This document shows, piece by piece, positions 34,312 through 43,942 of a DNA stretch of 64,000 nucleotides. Position 1 is the stretch's first letter, and every line of letters begins with the position of its first letter. This DNA comes from an uncultured Pelagibacteraceae bacterium (GTDB taxonomy: Bacteria > Pseudomonadota > Alphaproteobacteria > Pelagibacterales > Pelagibacteraceae): positions 1-64,000 of the forward strand of contig CACJSJ010000003.1 in assembly GCA_902596045.1 (NCBI GenBank), written 5' to 3'. The notes beneath the pieces are model-generated. The model had not been told where the DNA came from. It saw nothing but the letters and a program-made list of their open reading frames with translations, and did no database searches. The translations under genes and the position numbers were made by a program.

Positions 34312-35517
34312 TTTTTTTATTAAATTTTTGTCTATTACATCTAAAAACTGATTAGTTGTTAGATACTTACTTGATGGCCCAATTAATATTGCAAGGTCTT
34401 TAGTCATTGATCCACTCTCAACACATTCTATACAAACTTGTTCAATCGTGTTTGCAAATTTAATAAGTTGCTCATTCCCATCTAATTTACCTCTATGAGC
34501 TAACCCTCTAGTCCAAGCAAATATTGATGCTATTGGATTAGTTGATGTTTCTTTACCTTCTTGATGCATTCTATAATGTCTTGTTACAGTTCCGTGCGCC
34601 GCTTCTGCTTCCATAATTTTTCCATCAGGAGTTAGTAAAGTACTAGTCATTAACCCTAGAGATCCATAACCTTGAGCCATGGTGTCAGACTGAACATCTC
34701 CATCATAATTTTTACAAGCCCATATATATTTTCCACTCCATTTCATTGCACAAGCAACCATGTCGTCAATTAGTCTATGCTCATACGTAATTTTAGATTT
34801 CTTAAATCTTTCTTTAAATTCTTTATTAAACACTTCTTCAAATATATCTTTAAATCTCCCATCATATTTTTTTAAAATAGTATTTTTTGTTGAAAGATAA
34901 ACTGGCCATTTTTTTATTATACCATAATTAAAACAAGATCTTGCAAAGTCTTCGATTGATTTATCTAAATTGTACATTGAGAGTGCTATACCAGGACCAG
35001 TGAAATTAAATACTTCATATTTGATCTCATCTTTGCCATCTTCAGAAGTCCATTTAACTTCCATTTTACCTTTTCCAGGAACTTTAAAATCAGTTGCTCT
35101 ATACTGATCACCAAAAGCATGTCTTCCAATAACTACAGGATCAGTCCATGAAGGAACTAATTTTGGAATGTTAGAACAAATTATAGGCTCTCTAAAAACT
35201 GTTCCTCCAATAATATTTCTTATGGTTCCATTAGGAGATCTCCACATTTTCTTTAAATTAAATTCTTTTACTCTAGCTTCATCTGGAGTAATTGTTGCAC
35301 ATTTAATACCAACACCAATTTTCTTGATTGCATTTGCAGATTCTATTGTAATTTGATCATCAGTATTATCTCTACTTTTCATCCCAAGATCGTAATATTC
35401 GATGCCAAGATTAAGATAGGGCAAAATCAATTTGTTTTTAATGAAGTCCCAAATAATTCTAGTCATTTCATCTCCGTCTAATTCTACAACGGGATTTTTT
35501 ACTGTAATTTTGCTCAT
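34303..35517 (-). CDS. icd: NADP-dependent isocitrate dehydrogenase (type II, eukaryotic-like)
   Basis: Oxidises isocitrate to 2-oxoglutarate in the TCA cycle, making NADPH. Seen: [16 protein letters not shown] start, the substrate loop [15 protein letters not shown] and [22 protein letters not shown], the metal aspartates in [23 protein letters not shown], and the NADP loop [27 protein letters not shown]. Together these define the homodimeric eukaryote-type family usual in alphaproteobacteria. 404 aa. Single gene, divergent from psd across 78 bp. Confidence 0.97.
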   Translation of the reverse strand: MSKITVKNPVVELDGDEMTRIIWDFIKNKLILPYLNLGIEYYDLGMKSRDNTDDQITIESANAIKKIGVGIKCATITPDEARVKEFNLKKMWRSPNGTIRNIIGGTVFREPIICSNIPKLVPSWTDPVVIGRHAFGDQYRATDFKVPGKGKMEVKWTSEDGKDEIKYEVFNFTGPGIALSMYNLDKSIEDFARSCFNYGIIKKWPVYLSTKNTILKKYDGRFKDIFEEVFNKEFKERFKKSKITYEHRLIDDMVACAMKWSGKYIWACKNYDGDVQSDTMAQGYGSLGLMTSTLLTPDGKIMEAEAAHGTVTRHYRMHQEGKETSTNPIASIFAWTRGLAHRGKLDGNEQLIKFANTIEQVCIECVESGSMTKDLAILIGPSSKYLTTNQFLDVIDKNLIKKLN

Positions 35518-35595
35518 TTATATGAAATATATCTTATTAATTGAATTTCGTAGTTTTATATACATATTAATCAAAAATTATCAATTTAGAAGAAC

Positions 35596-36243
35596 ATGTT
35601 TAGTAAAATTTTTCCAAAACTTCATTCTGAAGGTTATAAATTTTTAGTTATAGCGGTTGTACTAACAATCATTTTTTATAGCTTTAGCAACTTTTTAGGA
35701 TTAGTCGGTTTAGTTCTGACTATTTGGGTTTATTATTTTTTCAGAGATCCAGAAAGAGTTATTATTGAAGATGATAATTATTTAGTAAGTCCTGCAGACG
35801 GTGAAGTTATTAAAGTTGAAGAAGTTAATGGTCCTAAAGAATTAGGATTAGAAAATAAAAAATTTAATAAAATTAGTATCTTTATGAATGTTTTTGATTG
35901 TCATGTAAATAGAACTCCATGTGCAGGATTAGTAGAGGAAATATTATATAAACCAGGAAAATTTTTAAATGCATCACTAGATAAAGCAAGTGAAGACAAT
36001 GAGAGAAATTATTATAAAATTAAAGATCCTCATGGAAATGAGATTGTAATTGTTCAAATAGCCGGTCTTATTGCCAGAAGAATTGTTTGTGAAACAAATA
36101 AAAATCAAGATCTAAAACAAGGCGAAAGAATTGGTATGATAAGATTTGGAAGTAGAGCGGATGTTTATTATGAAAATTATAAGCCGTTAGTAAAAATTGG
36201 TCAAAGATCTACTTCAGGAGAAACTTTGTTAGCTAAAAAATAG
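35596..36243 (+). CDS. psd: Phosphatidylserine decarboxylase proenzyme (short form)
   Basis: Makes phosphatidylethanolamine from phosphatidylserine at the inner membrane. Seen: two N-terminal membrane segments (about 13-45), FFRDPERV, SPADGEV, FMNVFDCHVNRTP with the catalytic His, and the self-cleavage motif RFGSRADVY in which the Gly-Ser bond is cut to form the pyruvoyl group. 215 aa, the short Psd type. It is followed after 3 nt by pssA, which makes its substrate, so the two steps are in one operon. Confidence 0.95.
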   Translation: MFSKIFPKLHSEGYKFLVIAVVLTIIFYSFSNFLGLVGLVLTIWVYYFFRDPERVIIEDDNYLVSPADGEVIKVEEVNGPKELGLENKKFNKISIFMNVFDCHVNRTPCAGLVEEILYKPGKFLNASLDKASEDNERNYYKIKDPHGNEIVIVQIAGLIARRIVCETNKNQDLKQGERIGMIRFGSRADVYYENYKPLVKIGQRSTSGETLLAKK

Positions 36244-36246
36244 TTT

Positions 36247-37050
36247 ATGGAACAACCAAAAAGTAAATTTAAAATCGTCTCAGATAAGAAAACAAGAATG
36301 ATATTGCCAAACGCTATTACATTAATAGGTGTTTGCATAGGTTTAAGCTCAATTAAATTTGCAATAGATGGGAAGTTTGCAATTGCAATTATTGCAATAA
36401 TGTTTGCAGGTTTAATGGATGCTCTAGATGGTCGAATAGCTAGATTAATTAAAGGAACATCCAAAATGGGTAAAGAGCTAGACTCTCTTGGGGATGTAAT
36501 TAGTTTTGGAGTTGCACCAGCGCTTATAATGTATTTTTGGAATTTACAGTATTTAGATAAATTAGGCTGGTTTGTTTGTTTAACATATGTAGTTTGTGTA
36601 GCTTTAAGACTAGCAAGATTTAATGTAAATACTGAAGAAGAAATTTCATGGAGAGATAATTTTTTTGAAGGATTACCATCACCTGCAGGAGGAATATTGG
36701 TTCTAATGCCTTTAATCATTAGTTTTAGTGGTTTAGAAAAATTTTTATTTAAAATCAATTATGATTTATTAGTACCTACATTATTTATTATAATTTCAAT
36801 ATTACTTATAAGCACCATCCCAACTTATTCATTTAAAAAAATAGTCATACCGAGAACAATGACAAAGTTTTTACTATTTGGTTTAGTTTTATTTTTTGGT
36901 GCATTATTGGTTTATACATTTAAGATTTTGGCGGTAAGCTCTTTCATTTATATTTGTTTAATACCAATAAGCTATTTTCATTATAAAAAAATAAAAAAGG
37001 AAAAAAATATTTCTTCAGACAAAGACGAAGAATTAGAAGATGTCTTGTAA
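36247..37050 (+). CDS. pssA: CDP-diacylglycerol-serine O-phosphatidyltransferase
   Basis: Inner-membrane enzyme making phosphatidylserine. Seen: the CDP-alcohol phosphatidyltransferase motif as DALDGRIARLIKGTSKMGKELDSLGDVISFG, giving the D-G-x2-A-R-x8-G-x3-D-x3-D pattern with all four aspartates, and about seven membrane helices. 267 aa, typical of the integral (Bacillus-type) PssA rather than the E. coli peripheral type. The stop is immediately followed by the ATG of the GT8-like gene. Confidence 0.95.
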   Translation: MEQPKSKFKIVSDKKTRMILPNAITLIGVCIGLSSIKFAIDGKFAIAIIAIMFAGLMDALDGRIARLIKGTSKMGKELDSLGDVISFGVAPALIMYFWNLQYLDKLGWFVCLTYVVCVALRLARFNVNTEEEISWRDNFFEGLPSPAGGILVLMPLIISFSGLEKFLFKINYDLLVPTLFIIISILLISTIPTYSFKKIVIPRTMTKFLLFGLVLFFGALLVYTFKILAVSSFIYICLIPISYFHYKKIKKEKNISSDKDEELEDVL

Positions 37051-37962
37051 ATGAAAAAAGATGTAATTGTTTCTTTAGCAGACGCAAATTATTTTCCTCT
37101 ATTAGTCGAATTGATAGACTCTATTAGACAATTCAAACAAAGTGAAAATGTTGCAATTTGTATTTTAGATGCAGGTTTAGAAACTCATCAAAAAGAAAAA
37201 CTGTTACAAAAAGTTGAGGAAGTAAAACCAGCAGAATGGGACATAGAAGTTCCAGGCTATAAAGTTAAAGACAAAGAATGGTTAAAAAGCCAGGTATCAA
37301 GAGCATTTTTACCAAAGTACTTTCCTAATTATAATAGGTATTTATGGATTGATTGTGATGCCTGGGTTAACGATTGGCAATCGGTTGAACTTTATTTTAA
37401 AGCCTGTGATAATGGAAAACTTGGAATCACTCAAACAATTGGTCCAGGCTATAAAATTACAACTAAAGCTAGCTGGTTATTTGGCAAGCTTGCAATAATT
37501 AAATCACAAAATTTTAAACATGCTATAAAATCTAACATTGGATATTCAAAAGCACGTAAACTTGCGTTTTCACCTCATATTAATATCGGAGTTTTTTCAA
37601 TGGAAGCAAACTCACCAGGATGGTCTTCTTGGCAAAAAAATTTATTCCAAACATTAAAGGCTGGCAATATTTTTGGATCTGAAGGATTAGCTATTAATAT
37701 GTCAGTATATATTGATGAACTAAAAACAGAATTTTTACCTCTTAATTGCAATTGGATAACAAGTAATTTGTTACCAAAATTTGATGAAGATAATAATACA
37801 TTTGTAGAACCGTTTTTACCAAATTATAAAATAGGCATTATGCATCTCGCTGCAGGTATTTGGAAAGATGGCAAAGACATGAGAAGAAATAAAGACATCA
37901 AAATACAAATAGAAAATCTTGAAGGAAAGTTTTTACAAAAAAGTTTAAGATTTAATAATTAA
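37051..37962 (+). CDS. GT8-like glycosyltransferase
   Basis: Likely nucleotide-sugar-dependent transferase with a GT-A fold. Seen: DVIVSLADANYFPLLVELIDSI at the start, an AFLPKYFPNYNRYLWIDCDAWVN segment carrying the D-x-D (D-C-D) metal motif, NIGVFSMEA, and a C-terminal MHLAAGIWKDG resembling the H-x-x-G-x-x-K-P-W end of GT8 proteins. 303 aa, soluble. It is packed between pssA and rlmE with no spacer, which suggests a housekeeping lipid or wall glycan, but the acceptor is not evident. Confidence 0.7.
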   Translation: MKKDVIVSLADANYFPLLVELIDSIRQFKQSENVAICILDAGLETHQKEKLLQKVEEVKPAEWDIEVPGYKVKDKEWLKSQVSRAFLPKYFPNYNRYLWIDCDAWVNDWQSVELYFKACDNGKLGITQTIGPGYKITTKASWLFGKLAIIKSQNFKHAIKSNIGYSKARKLAFSPHINIGVFSMEANSPGWSSWQKNLFQTLKAGNIFGSEGLAINMSVYIDELKTEFLPLNCNWITSNLLPKFDEDNNTFVEPFLPNYKIGIMHLAAGIWKDGKDMRRNKDIKIQIENLEGKFLQKSLRFNN

Positions 37963-38574
37963 TTGAAAAAAAATAAAATTTCTAAAAATTGGGTAAACAA
38001 ACAAAGACGTGATACGTACGTTCGTCAATCTAAAGTAGATGGATATAGGGCTAGATCTGCGTATAAATTAATTGAAATCGATCAAAAGTTTAAGATTTTT
38101 AAAGGTGGATTGCTCGTGATCGATATTGGTGCTGCACCAGGTAGTTGGTCTCAATATGCTTCAAAAGTTGTAAAGAATGGAAAAATTATCTCCATAGATT
38201 TAAAAGAGATGGAGTCAATTCCAAATACCATTCAAATAAAAGGCGATTTTACAGATAATATAATTCAGCAAAAAATTAGAGATAAATTATCAAGTAACGT
38301 TGATGTAGTGATGTCTGATATGGCTGTTAATACAACTGGTATAAAAGACATTGATGCAATTCAAACTGGTGAACTTTGTAAAGAGTCTATGCAATTTTCA
38401 AAAGAAATAATTAAAAAACAAGGTTTTTTTATTTCAAAAATTTTTATGGGAAGAACATTTAATGAAATTGTCGCACTAGGAAAAAAAATTTTTAAAGAAG
38501 TAAAGGTTTTTAAACCTAAATCCAGCCGTAAAGACTCTAAAGAAAGTTTTATAATCTGTAAAAATCTTAGATAG
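37963..38574 (+). CDS. rlmE: 23S rRNA (uridine-2552-2'-O)-methyltransferase RlmE (FtsJ)
   Basis: Methylates U2552 in the A loop of 23S rRNA, a late step in 50S assembly. Seen: substrate-binding start RDTYVRQSKVDGYRARSAYKL, SAM site IDIGAAPGSWSQYASK, and the K-D-K-E catalytic set: K (early AYKL), D in MSDMAVNTTG, K in FISKIFMG and E in SKESFIICK. 203 aa. It begins with TTG on the base after the upstream stop, with no ribosome site of its own. Confidence 0.95.
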   Translation: MKKNKISKNWVNKQRRDTYVRQSKVDGYRARSAYKLIEIDQKFKIFKGGLLVIDIGAAPGSWSQYASKVVKNGKIISIDLKEMESIPNTIQIKGDFTDNIIQQKIRDKLSSNVDVVMSDMAVNTTGIKDIDAIQTGELCKESMQFSKEIIKKQGFFISKIFMGRTFNEIVALGKKIFKEVKVFKPKSSRKDSKESFIICKNLR

Positions 38575-38605
38575 TCCCTTTAAATTTAAAAGGAATCGTA
38601 TATAA

Positions 38606-39688
38606 ATGATCATGGTTCCTATAAAAGAAGCACTTACCTTTGATGATGTTACATTAGTTCCAAAATATTCTAAAATATTACCATCTGAAGTTGATACAAG
38701 CATTAAACTAACAAACAATCTAAAGCTTAAAATACCTTTGATGTCATCAGCCATGGACACAGTAACAGAAAGTAAGATGGCTATTGCGGTTGCTGAGGCA
38801 GGTGGAATTGGAGTTATTCATAGAAACTTAGAAATAAAAAAACAAATAGAAGAAATTAGAAAAGTAAAAAAACAAAAACTGCTTGTTGGAGCAGCCGTTG
38901 GTGCTGGCCCAAAAGAATTAAAGAGAGCTAAAGAGATTTTAGATGAGGGTGTAAATTTAATTGTAGTTGATACTGCACATGGACATACAAAAAAAGTTTC
39001 AGAGATCATTAAATATATAAAAAGAATTAAGGATAAAAAAATAGCTTTATGTGCCGGAAATATAGCAACACCAGAGGCAGCTAAGTTTTTGCTAAAATTA
39101 GGTGTAGACATCATTAAGGTTGGTATCGGTCCCGGATCTATTTGTACTACAAGATTGGTTGCTGGAATTGGGGTTCCACAATTAAGCGCAATTCTTTCAG
39201 TTAGAAAAGGTATTAAAAATAAAAATATAAAAATTATTGCTGATGGCGGAGTGAAATATTCAGGAGATTTAGCAAAAGCTTTTGCTGCTGGAGCAGATGC
39301 TGTAATGATAGGTTCTTTATTTGCTGGAACAGATGAAGCCCCAGGAAAAATAATGAAAATAAATGGAAAACTTTTTAAAAGTTTTAGAGGAATGGGTTCT
39401 GTTGGTGCGATGAATAAAGGATCTGCTGATAGATATTTTCAAAAAAAACAAAAAGATAGATCAAAATATGTCCCTGAGGGAGTAGAAGGTTTTTCAAAAT
39501 ATAAAGGTGAGGTTAAAAATATTATATACAAATTGATAGGGGGACTTCGTTCATCAATGGGTTATTTAGGATCTAAACAAATTAAATATTTAAGAAATAA
39601 ACCACAATTTGTTAAAATTACAAAAGCTGGATTTTATGAAAGTATGGTTCATAATGTGGATATTGTAAAAAGTGATACGAAATATTAA
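38606..39688 (+). CDS. guaB: IMP dehydrogenase lacking CBS domains
   Basis: Oxidises IMP to XMP, the committed step to GTP. Seen: ALTFDDVTLVPKYS start, MSSAMDTVTE, the catalytic C180 in GPGSICTTRLVAG, ADGGVKYSGDL, and the flap region GSADRYF with EGVEGFSKYKG. The two CBS domains normally inserted between IHRN and the VGAAVG strand are missing: IHRN (71-74) and VGAAVG (94-99) are 19 residues apart, giving 360 aa instead of about 490. An ATG at 38612 is an alternative start. GMP reductase is excluded by the IMPDH-type flap. Confidence 0.93.
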   Translation: MIMVPIKEALTFDDVTLVPKYSKILPSEVDTSIKLTNNLKLKIPLMSSAMDTVTESKMAIAVAEAGGIGVIHRNLEIKKQIEEIRKVKKQKLLVGAAVGAGPKELKRAKEILDEGVNLIVVDTAHGHTKKVSEIIKYIKRIKDKKIALCAGNIATPEAAKFLLKLGVDIIKVGIGPGSICTTRLVAGIGVPQLSAILSVRKGIKNKNIKIIADGGVKYSGDLAKAFAAGADAVMIGSLFAGTDEAPGKIMKINGKLFKSFRGMGSVGAMNKGSADRYFQKKQKDRSKYVPEGVEGFSKYKGEVKNIIYKLIGGLRSSMGYLGSKQIKYLRNKPQFVKITKAGFYESMVHNVDIVKSDTKY

Positions 39689-40125
39689 TGATTAAATTTT
39701 TAAAAGTATTCTTGTTAATTTTATTTATAATTAACTTTTCTAATATTTCATTGAGCAAAGAAAATTTTTATACAGAAGGGGTAAAATTATTTAATACTAA
39801 AAAATATGATGAGGCAAAGTTTTTATTTGAAAGAAGCATTGTATTAGATCCAAAAGACTCTAAGTCGTATTTGTATTTAGCTAAAATTTACAAAGAAAAA
39901 GATAATAAGAAAAAAGAAGAAAAAAATTTAGAATCAACATTATTAATTGACCCAGCTAATGAAGAAGCAATTTTGATGTTAATGGAAATCGCTCTCGAAA
40001 AAACTAATTATTCTAAAGTAAAAAAGTTATCAGAGAGATTTACAAAAGTTTGTAAAAACTTATGCAAAGAAAATGAACAAATATTAAAAGACCTAGAAAA
40101 TTTAGAACCAAAAAATGAGTCTTGA
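39688..40125 (+). CDS. Exported TPR-repeat protein
   Basis: Unknown specific role. Seen: signal peptide or anchor (about 1-22, basic start then [16 protein letters not shown]), followed by at least two tetratricopeptide repeats: [25 protein letters not shown], then [26 protein letters not shown] and a partial third. Two cysteines (CKNLC) lie near the C terminus. 145 aa. The first base of its ATG is the last base of the guaB stop, and its end overlaps guaA by 11 nt, so it is translated inside the GMP operon although it appears to be exported. Confidence 0.75.
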   Translation: MIKFLKVFLLILFIINFSNISLSKENFYTEGVKLFNTKKYDEAKFLFERSIVLDPKDSKSYLYLAKIYKEKDNKKKEEKNLESTLLIDPANEEAILMLMEIALEKTNYSKVKKLSERFTKVCKNLCKENEQILKDLENLEPKNES

Positions 40126-41674
40126 TTTAAACCTAGACAAAATCTTAATAATAGATTTTGGTTCACAGTTTACTCAATTAATAGTCAGAAGAATAAGAGA
40201 ACTTGGAGTATTCTCTGAATTAATCAGTCATAAAAAAATAAAAAGCTCTCAAATCAAATCTAATGTTAAAGGAATTATTTTATCTGGTGGACCCTTAAAT
40301 GTTTATCAATTAAATAACAATTTATTTGATAATAAAATTTTAAAACTTGGAATACCAATTCTTGGAATTTGCTTTGGGCATCAAATTTTATCAAAATTTA
40401 ATGATGGAAAAGTTAAACAATCAAAACATAGAGAATTTGGCTTAACAAATATTCATAAAAAAAATAACAGCCTATTAATAAAAAATTTTTTTAATAAAAA
40501 AACAAAAAAAGTTTGGATGAGCCATGCAGATCAAGTAACCAAACTTCCAAAAAATTTTAGAGTTATTGCTTCGAGTGAAAACTCGAAATTTGCTATAGTC
40601 GAAAACAAAATAAAAAATTTTTTTGGTGTACAATTTCATCCTGAAGTTACCCACACTGAAAATGGAAAAAAAATAATTAGTAATTTTATTTTTTTTATTT
40701 GTAAAATTAAACGAAATTGGTCTTCAAAAGATCAGAAAAAGAAATTAATTAAAGAGGTAAAGCAACAAGTAGGAACCGATAAGGTTATTTGTGCGCTTTC
40801 AGGAGGTGTAGATAGTAGTGTAGTAGCGCAACTTTTAAACAAAGCAATCGGAAAAAAACTTTATTGTATTTTTGTAAATACTGGATTGTTGAGAAAACAC
40901 GAAGAAACTCAAGTTGTAAAAACTTTTAAAAGAAAATTAAAGATTAATTTAATATATGTAAACGCAGAAAAAGAATTCTTAAGAAAATTAAAAAATGTTT
41001 CAGATCCTGAAAAAAAGAGAAAAATAATTGGAAATCTTTTTATTAAAATTTTTGAAAGATATTCAAAAAAAATAAGAAATGTTAAATTTTTAGCTCAAGG
41101 AACACTTTATCCTGACTTAATTGAAAGTAAATCAGTAACTGGAAGTCAAACTTCAAAAATAAAATCTCATCACAATGTTGGGGGTCTTCCAAAAAAAATG
41201 AAATTAAAGTTAGTAGAGCCATTAAAATTTTTATTTAAAGATGAAGTTAGAAAACTTGGTTTAGAATTAAACTTAAGTAAAGAAATTATTTCTCGTCATC
41301 CATTTCCAGGTCCAGGCTTAGCAATTAGAATGCCAGGAATTATTACCTCTGAAAAAATAAAAATTTTAAAAGAAGCAGATTATTATTTTATTAAAGCATT
41401 AAAAGAATATGGTCTTTATAGTAAAATTTGGCAGGCTTATGCAGCTTTACTTCCAGTAAAAACTGTAGGAGTAATGGGTGATAATCGAACTTATGAATAT
41501 TTGTGTTTACTAAGAGCGATAACTTCTGAGGATGGTATGACTGCAGATTTTTTTGAATTTAAAAAATCATTTTCTCAAATGATTTCAAATAAAATTGTAA
41601 ATAGCATTAGGGGAATTAATAGAGTAGTCTATGATATTACTTCAAAACCTCCGAGTACTATTGAATTAGAATAA
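40115..41674 (+). CDS. guaA: GMP synthase (glutamine-hydrolysing)
   Basis: Aminates XMP to GMP using glutamine and ATP. Seen: class I glutamine amidotransferase domain with the nucleophile in GICFGHQ and the His-Glu pair in [10 protein letters not shown], the ATP-pyrophosphatase P-loop [14 protein letters not shown], and the C-terminal dimerisation domain ending PPSTIELE. 519 aa, full length. It follows guaB and the TPR gene in the same reading direction, so the two guanine-specific steps are co-transcribed. Confidence 0.98.
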   Translation: MSLDLNLDKILIIDFGSQFTQLIVRRIRELGVFSELISHKKIKSSQIKSNVKGIILSGGPLNVYQLNNNLFDNKILKLGIPILGICFGHQILSKFNDGKVKQSKHREFGLTNIHKKNNSLLIKNFFNKKTKKVWMSHADQVTKLPKNFRVIASSENSKFAIVENKIKNFFGVQFHPEVTHTENGKKIISNFIFFICKIKRNWSSKDQKKKLIKEVKQQVGTDKVICALSGGVDSSVVAQLLNKAIGKKLYCIFVNTGLLRKHEETQVVKTFKRKLKINLIYVNAEKEFLRKLKNVSDPEKKRKIIGNLFIKIFERYSKKIRNVKFLAQGTLYPDLIESKSVTGSQTSKIKSHHNVGGLPKKMKLKLVEPLKFLFKDEVRKLGLELNLSKEIISRHPFPGPGLAIRMPGIITSEKIKILKEADYYFIKALKEYGLYSKIWQAYAALLPVKTVGVMGDNRTYEYLCLLRAITSEDGMTADFFEFKKSFSQMISNKIVNSIRGINRVVYDITSKPPSTIELE

Positions 41675-41675
41675 A

Positions 41676-42455
41676 ATGAACAAGAAAGTAAAAAAGTTTC
41701 TCAACAAAAAAAATAGAGCTAAAGTTATATGTCTTACTGCCTATTCAAAAAATGTAGCATCAATTTTAGATAAACATTGTGATCTAGTATTAGTAGGAGA
41801 CTCACTTGGTTCAGTTCTTTATGATTATAAATCTACAAAAGAAGTAACTTTAGATACAATGATTAATCATTCAAAAAGTGTAAGGATTGGTGTAAAGAAA
41901 TCTTTGATGGTAGTTGATATGCCATACAATACATATCGAAATTCAAAAGAAGCTTTAAAGAATGCACGTTTAGTGATGAAAAAAACCAAATGTGATGCTG
42001 TTAAATTAGAAGGAGGAAAAAAAATTATTCCTATTGTCAAGTCTCTAGTGAAAAACAAAATACCTGTTATGGGTCACTTAGGTATTTTACCTCAAACTGA
42101 AAAAAAATTTACCTATAAAGGTAAAAAATTAATAGAAAGAAACAGAATTTTAAAAGATGCTAAACTATTAGAAGAAGCAGGCATTTTTTCAGTAGTATTA
42201 GAATGTATTGAAACTAAACTAGCCAAAAAAATTACCGAACAATTAAATATTATAACTGTTGGTATTGGTTCATCCGCTAATTGTGATGGACAAGTTTTAG
42301 TGATTGACGACTTAATTGGCTTAAGTCAAAGTAAATTTAGATTTGTAAAGAAATATGCTAATGTAAATCAAATGATTAATTTGGCAGTTAAAAGATATAA
42401 ATCTGAAGTTTTAAAAAAACAATTCCCTAAAGCTAAACACTCATTTAAAAATTAA
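41676..42455 (+). CDS. panB: 3-methyl-2-oxobutanoate hydroxymethyltransferase
   Basis: First step to pantothenate: adds a hydroxymethyl group from methylene-tetrahydrofolate to 2-oxoisovalerate, giving ketopantoate. Seen: VICLTAYSKNVASILD, VGDSLGSVLYDYKSTKEVT, VVDMPYNTY, KLEGGKKI and the signature MGHLGILPQTEKKF, then VGIGSSANCDGQVLV. 259 aa, standard. It starts one base after guaA. No panC, panD or panE is in the window, so whether this genome completes the pathway cannot be told here. Confidence 0.95.
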   Translation: MNKKVKKFLNKKNRAKVICLTAYSKNVASILDKHCDLVLVGDSLGSVLYDYKSTKEVTLDTMINHSKSVRIGVKKSLMVVDMPYNTYRNSKEALKNARLVMKKTKCDAVKLEGGKKIIPIVKSLVKNKIPVMGHLGILPQTEKKFTYKGKKLIERNRILKDAKLLEEAGIFSVVLECIETKLAKKITEQLNIITVGIGSSANCDGQVLVIDDLIGLSQSKFRFVKKYANVNQMINLAVKRYKSEVLKKQFPKAKHSFKN

Positions 42456-42460
42456 ACAAA

Positions 42461-43942
42461 TTAACCCATTGTAAAAGGATCGGTCATTGGTTTGTCTGAT
42501 GAATTATACCATGTGGTCTTAATTCTTGTGTATTCTTTAATAGATTCAATGCCTGCCTCTTTTCCATATCCACTATCTTTAATTCCTCCAAAAGGAGCCA
42601 TGGGAGAAATTAATCTGTAAGTATTAATAAAAACTATTCCAGCTCTTATAGCTTTAGATACTCTTAAGCCACGAGCAAAATTAGAAGTATAAACCCCGGA
42701 GGATAATCCATATTTATTATCATTCATTTTGTCTATCACCTCTTCCTCTTTTTCAAATTTCATTACAGATAATATTGGCCCAAATAATTCATTTTCTGCA
42801 ACAGGAAGATTGTGATTTTCGCACTCAATTATTGTTGCAGGAAAATAATAACCTTTATTAGAAACTGAAGATCTTTTTCCGCCACATTTAACCTTTCCCC
42901 CTTGTTCAATTGTAACTTTAATGTTTTTTTCTATATTTTCTAACTGTTTGAAACTATTTAAAGGACCCATTTGTGTATCTTTTTCCATGGGGCCTCCCAA
43001 CTTAATCTTTTCAGCTTTATTTATAAGTTTTTTTAAAAACTCATCATAAATTTTTGATTGCAAATAAAGTCTTGATCCTGCAATACAACTTTGTCCACTA
43101 GCTCCAAATATTCCAGCAGTAATTCCATTTAATGCGTTTTCTTGTTCAGCATCATCAAATACAACAACCGGGCTCTTTCCACCAAGTTCTAAGCTTACTT
43201 GTGATAAATTTTCTGCAGAATTTTTTACAATATGTTTTGCAGTTTCAGGTCCGCCTGTGAAAGCTATTCTTTCTACTAAGGAGTGAGTAGTTAATGCTTT
43301 ACCACACGGTTCACCAAGTCCAGTAATTATATTAATTACTCCTTTTGGTATTCCAGTTTTTTCAATTAATTTTGCAAATTCTAAAAGAGTAACTGGAGCA
43401 AGCTCTGAAGCTTTAATTACAACTGTGTTACCCATTGCAAGAGCTGGTGCGAGTTTCACCGCTGTTAAGAGCATTTGAGAGTTCCAAGGAATAATTGCTG
43501 CAACAACACCAATAGGAATTCTTGTTGTCGTAACTTGCATATCAGGTTTATCTATTGGAACGACTGTACCTTCTACTTTGTCAGCCAAACCTGCAAAATA
43601 ATCATAATATTCTGCTATGTAATTTGCCTGAGTTTTTGTTTCTCTATAAAGTTTACCTGTATCTATAGTTTCTATTTTTCCAAGGTGCTCCGCATTAGCT
43701 CTTAGTTGATCAGCAATTAATTTTAGATACTTTGCTCTTTCTCTTGGATGAATTTTTGACCAATTATTTTCAAAAGCTTTTTGAGCTGATTGAACAGCTT
43801 TATCCACATCTTTTTCATTTGCCTCAGGAACAGTTGCCCAAACTTCATTATTTTCAGGATTTAATGTTTCAATTTTTTTTCCAGAAGATGAATCTACCCA
43901 CTCACCATTAATATACATTTTAAAATCTTGAATTTTTGACAT
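42461..43942 (-). CDS. NAD(P)-dependent aldehyde dehydrogenase (betaine-aldehyde-type)
   Basis: Oxidises an aldehyde to its acid. Seen: PWNSQMLLTAVKLAPALAMGN (cofactor and Asn site), VSLELGGKSPVVVFDDAE with the general-base Glu, and the catalytic cysteine in GASGQSCIAGSRL; the C-terminal APFGGIKDSGYGKEAG motif is complete. 493 aa. It is the last gene of a four-gene leftward operon (oxidoreductase, AA_synth, hydrolase, this), each junction 0-4 nt, so it likely oxidises an aldehyde released by that pathway. Substrate not assigned. Confidence 0.9.
   Translation of the reverse strand: MSKIQDFKMYINGEWVDSSSGKKIETLNPENNEVWATVPEANEKDVDKAVQSAQKAFENNWSKIHPRERAKYLKLIADQLRANAEHLGKIETIDTGKLYRETKTQANYIAEYYDYFAGLADKVEGTVVPIDKPDMQVTTTRIPIGVVAAIIPWNSQMLLTAVKLAPALAMGNTVVIKASELAPVTLLEFAKLIEKTGIPKGVINIITGLGEPCGKALTTHSLVERIAFTGGPETAKHIVKNSAENLSQVSLELGGKSPVVVFDDAEQENALNGITAGIFGASGQSCIAGSRLYLQSKIYDEFLKKLINKAEKIKLGGPMEKDTQMGPLNSFKQLENIEKNIKVTIEQGGKVKCGGKRSSVSNKGYYFPATIIECENHNLPVAENELFGPILSVMKFEKEEEVIDKMNDNKYGLSSGVYTSNFARGLRVSKAIRAGIVFINTYRLISPMAPFGGIKDSGYGKEAGIESIKEYTRIKTTWYNSSDKPMTDPFTMG

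Noticed and set aside
36201..36758. 185-codon minus-strand frame opposite psd and pssA
   Set aside because: Shadow of two well-conserved genes on the plus strand; no ribosome site or motif.
43475..43705. 76-codon cysteine-rich plus-strand frame within the aldehyde dehydrogenase
   Set aside because: Antisense to the conserved catalytic gene; Cys/Asn-rich composition is an artefact of reading the opposite strand.
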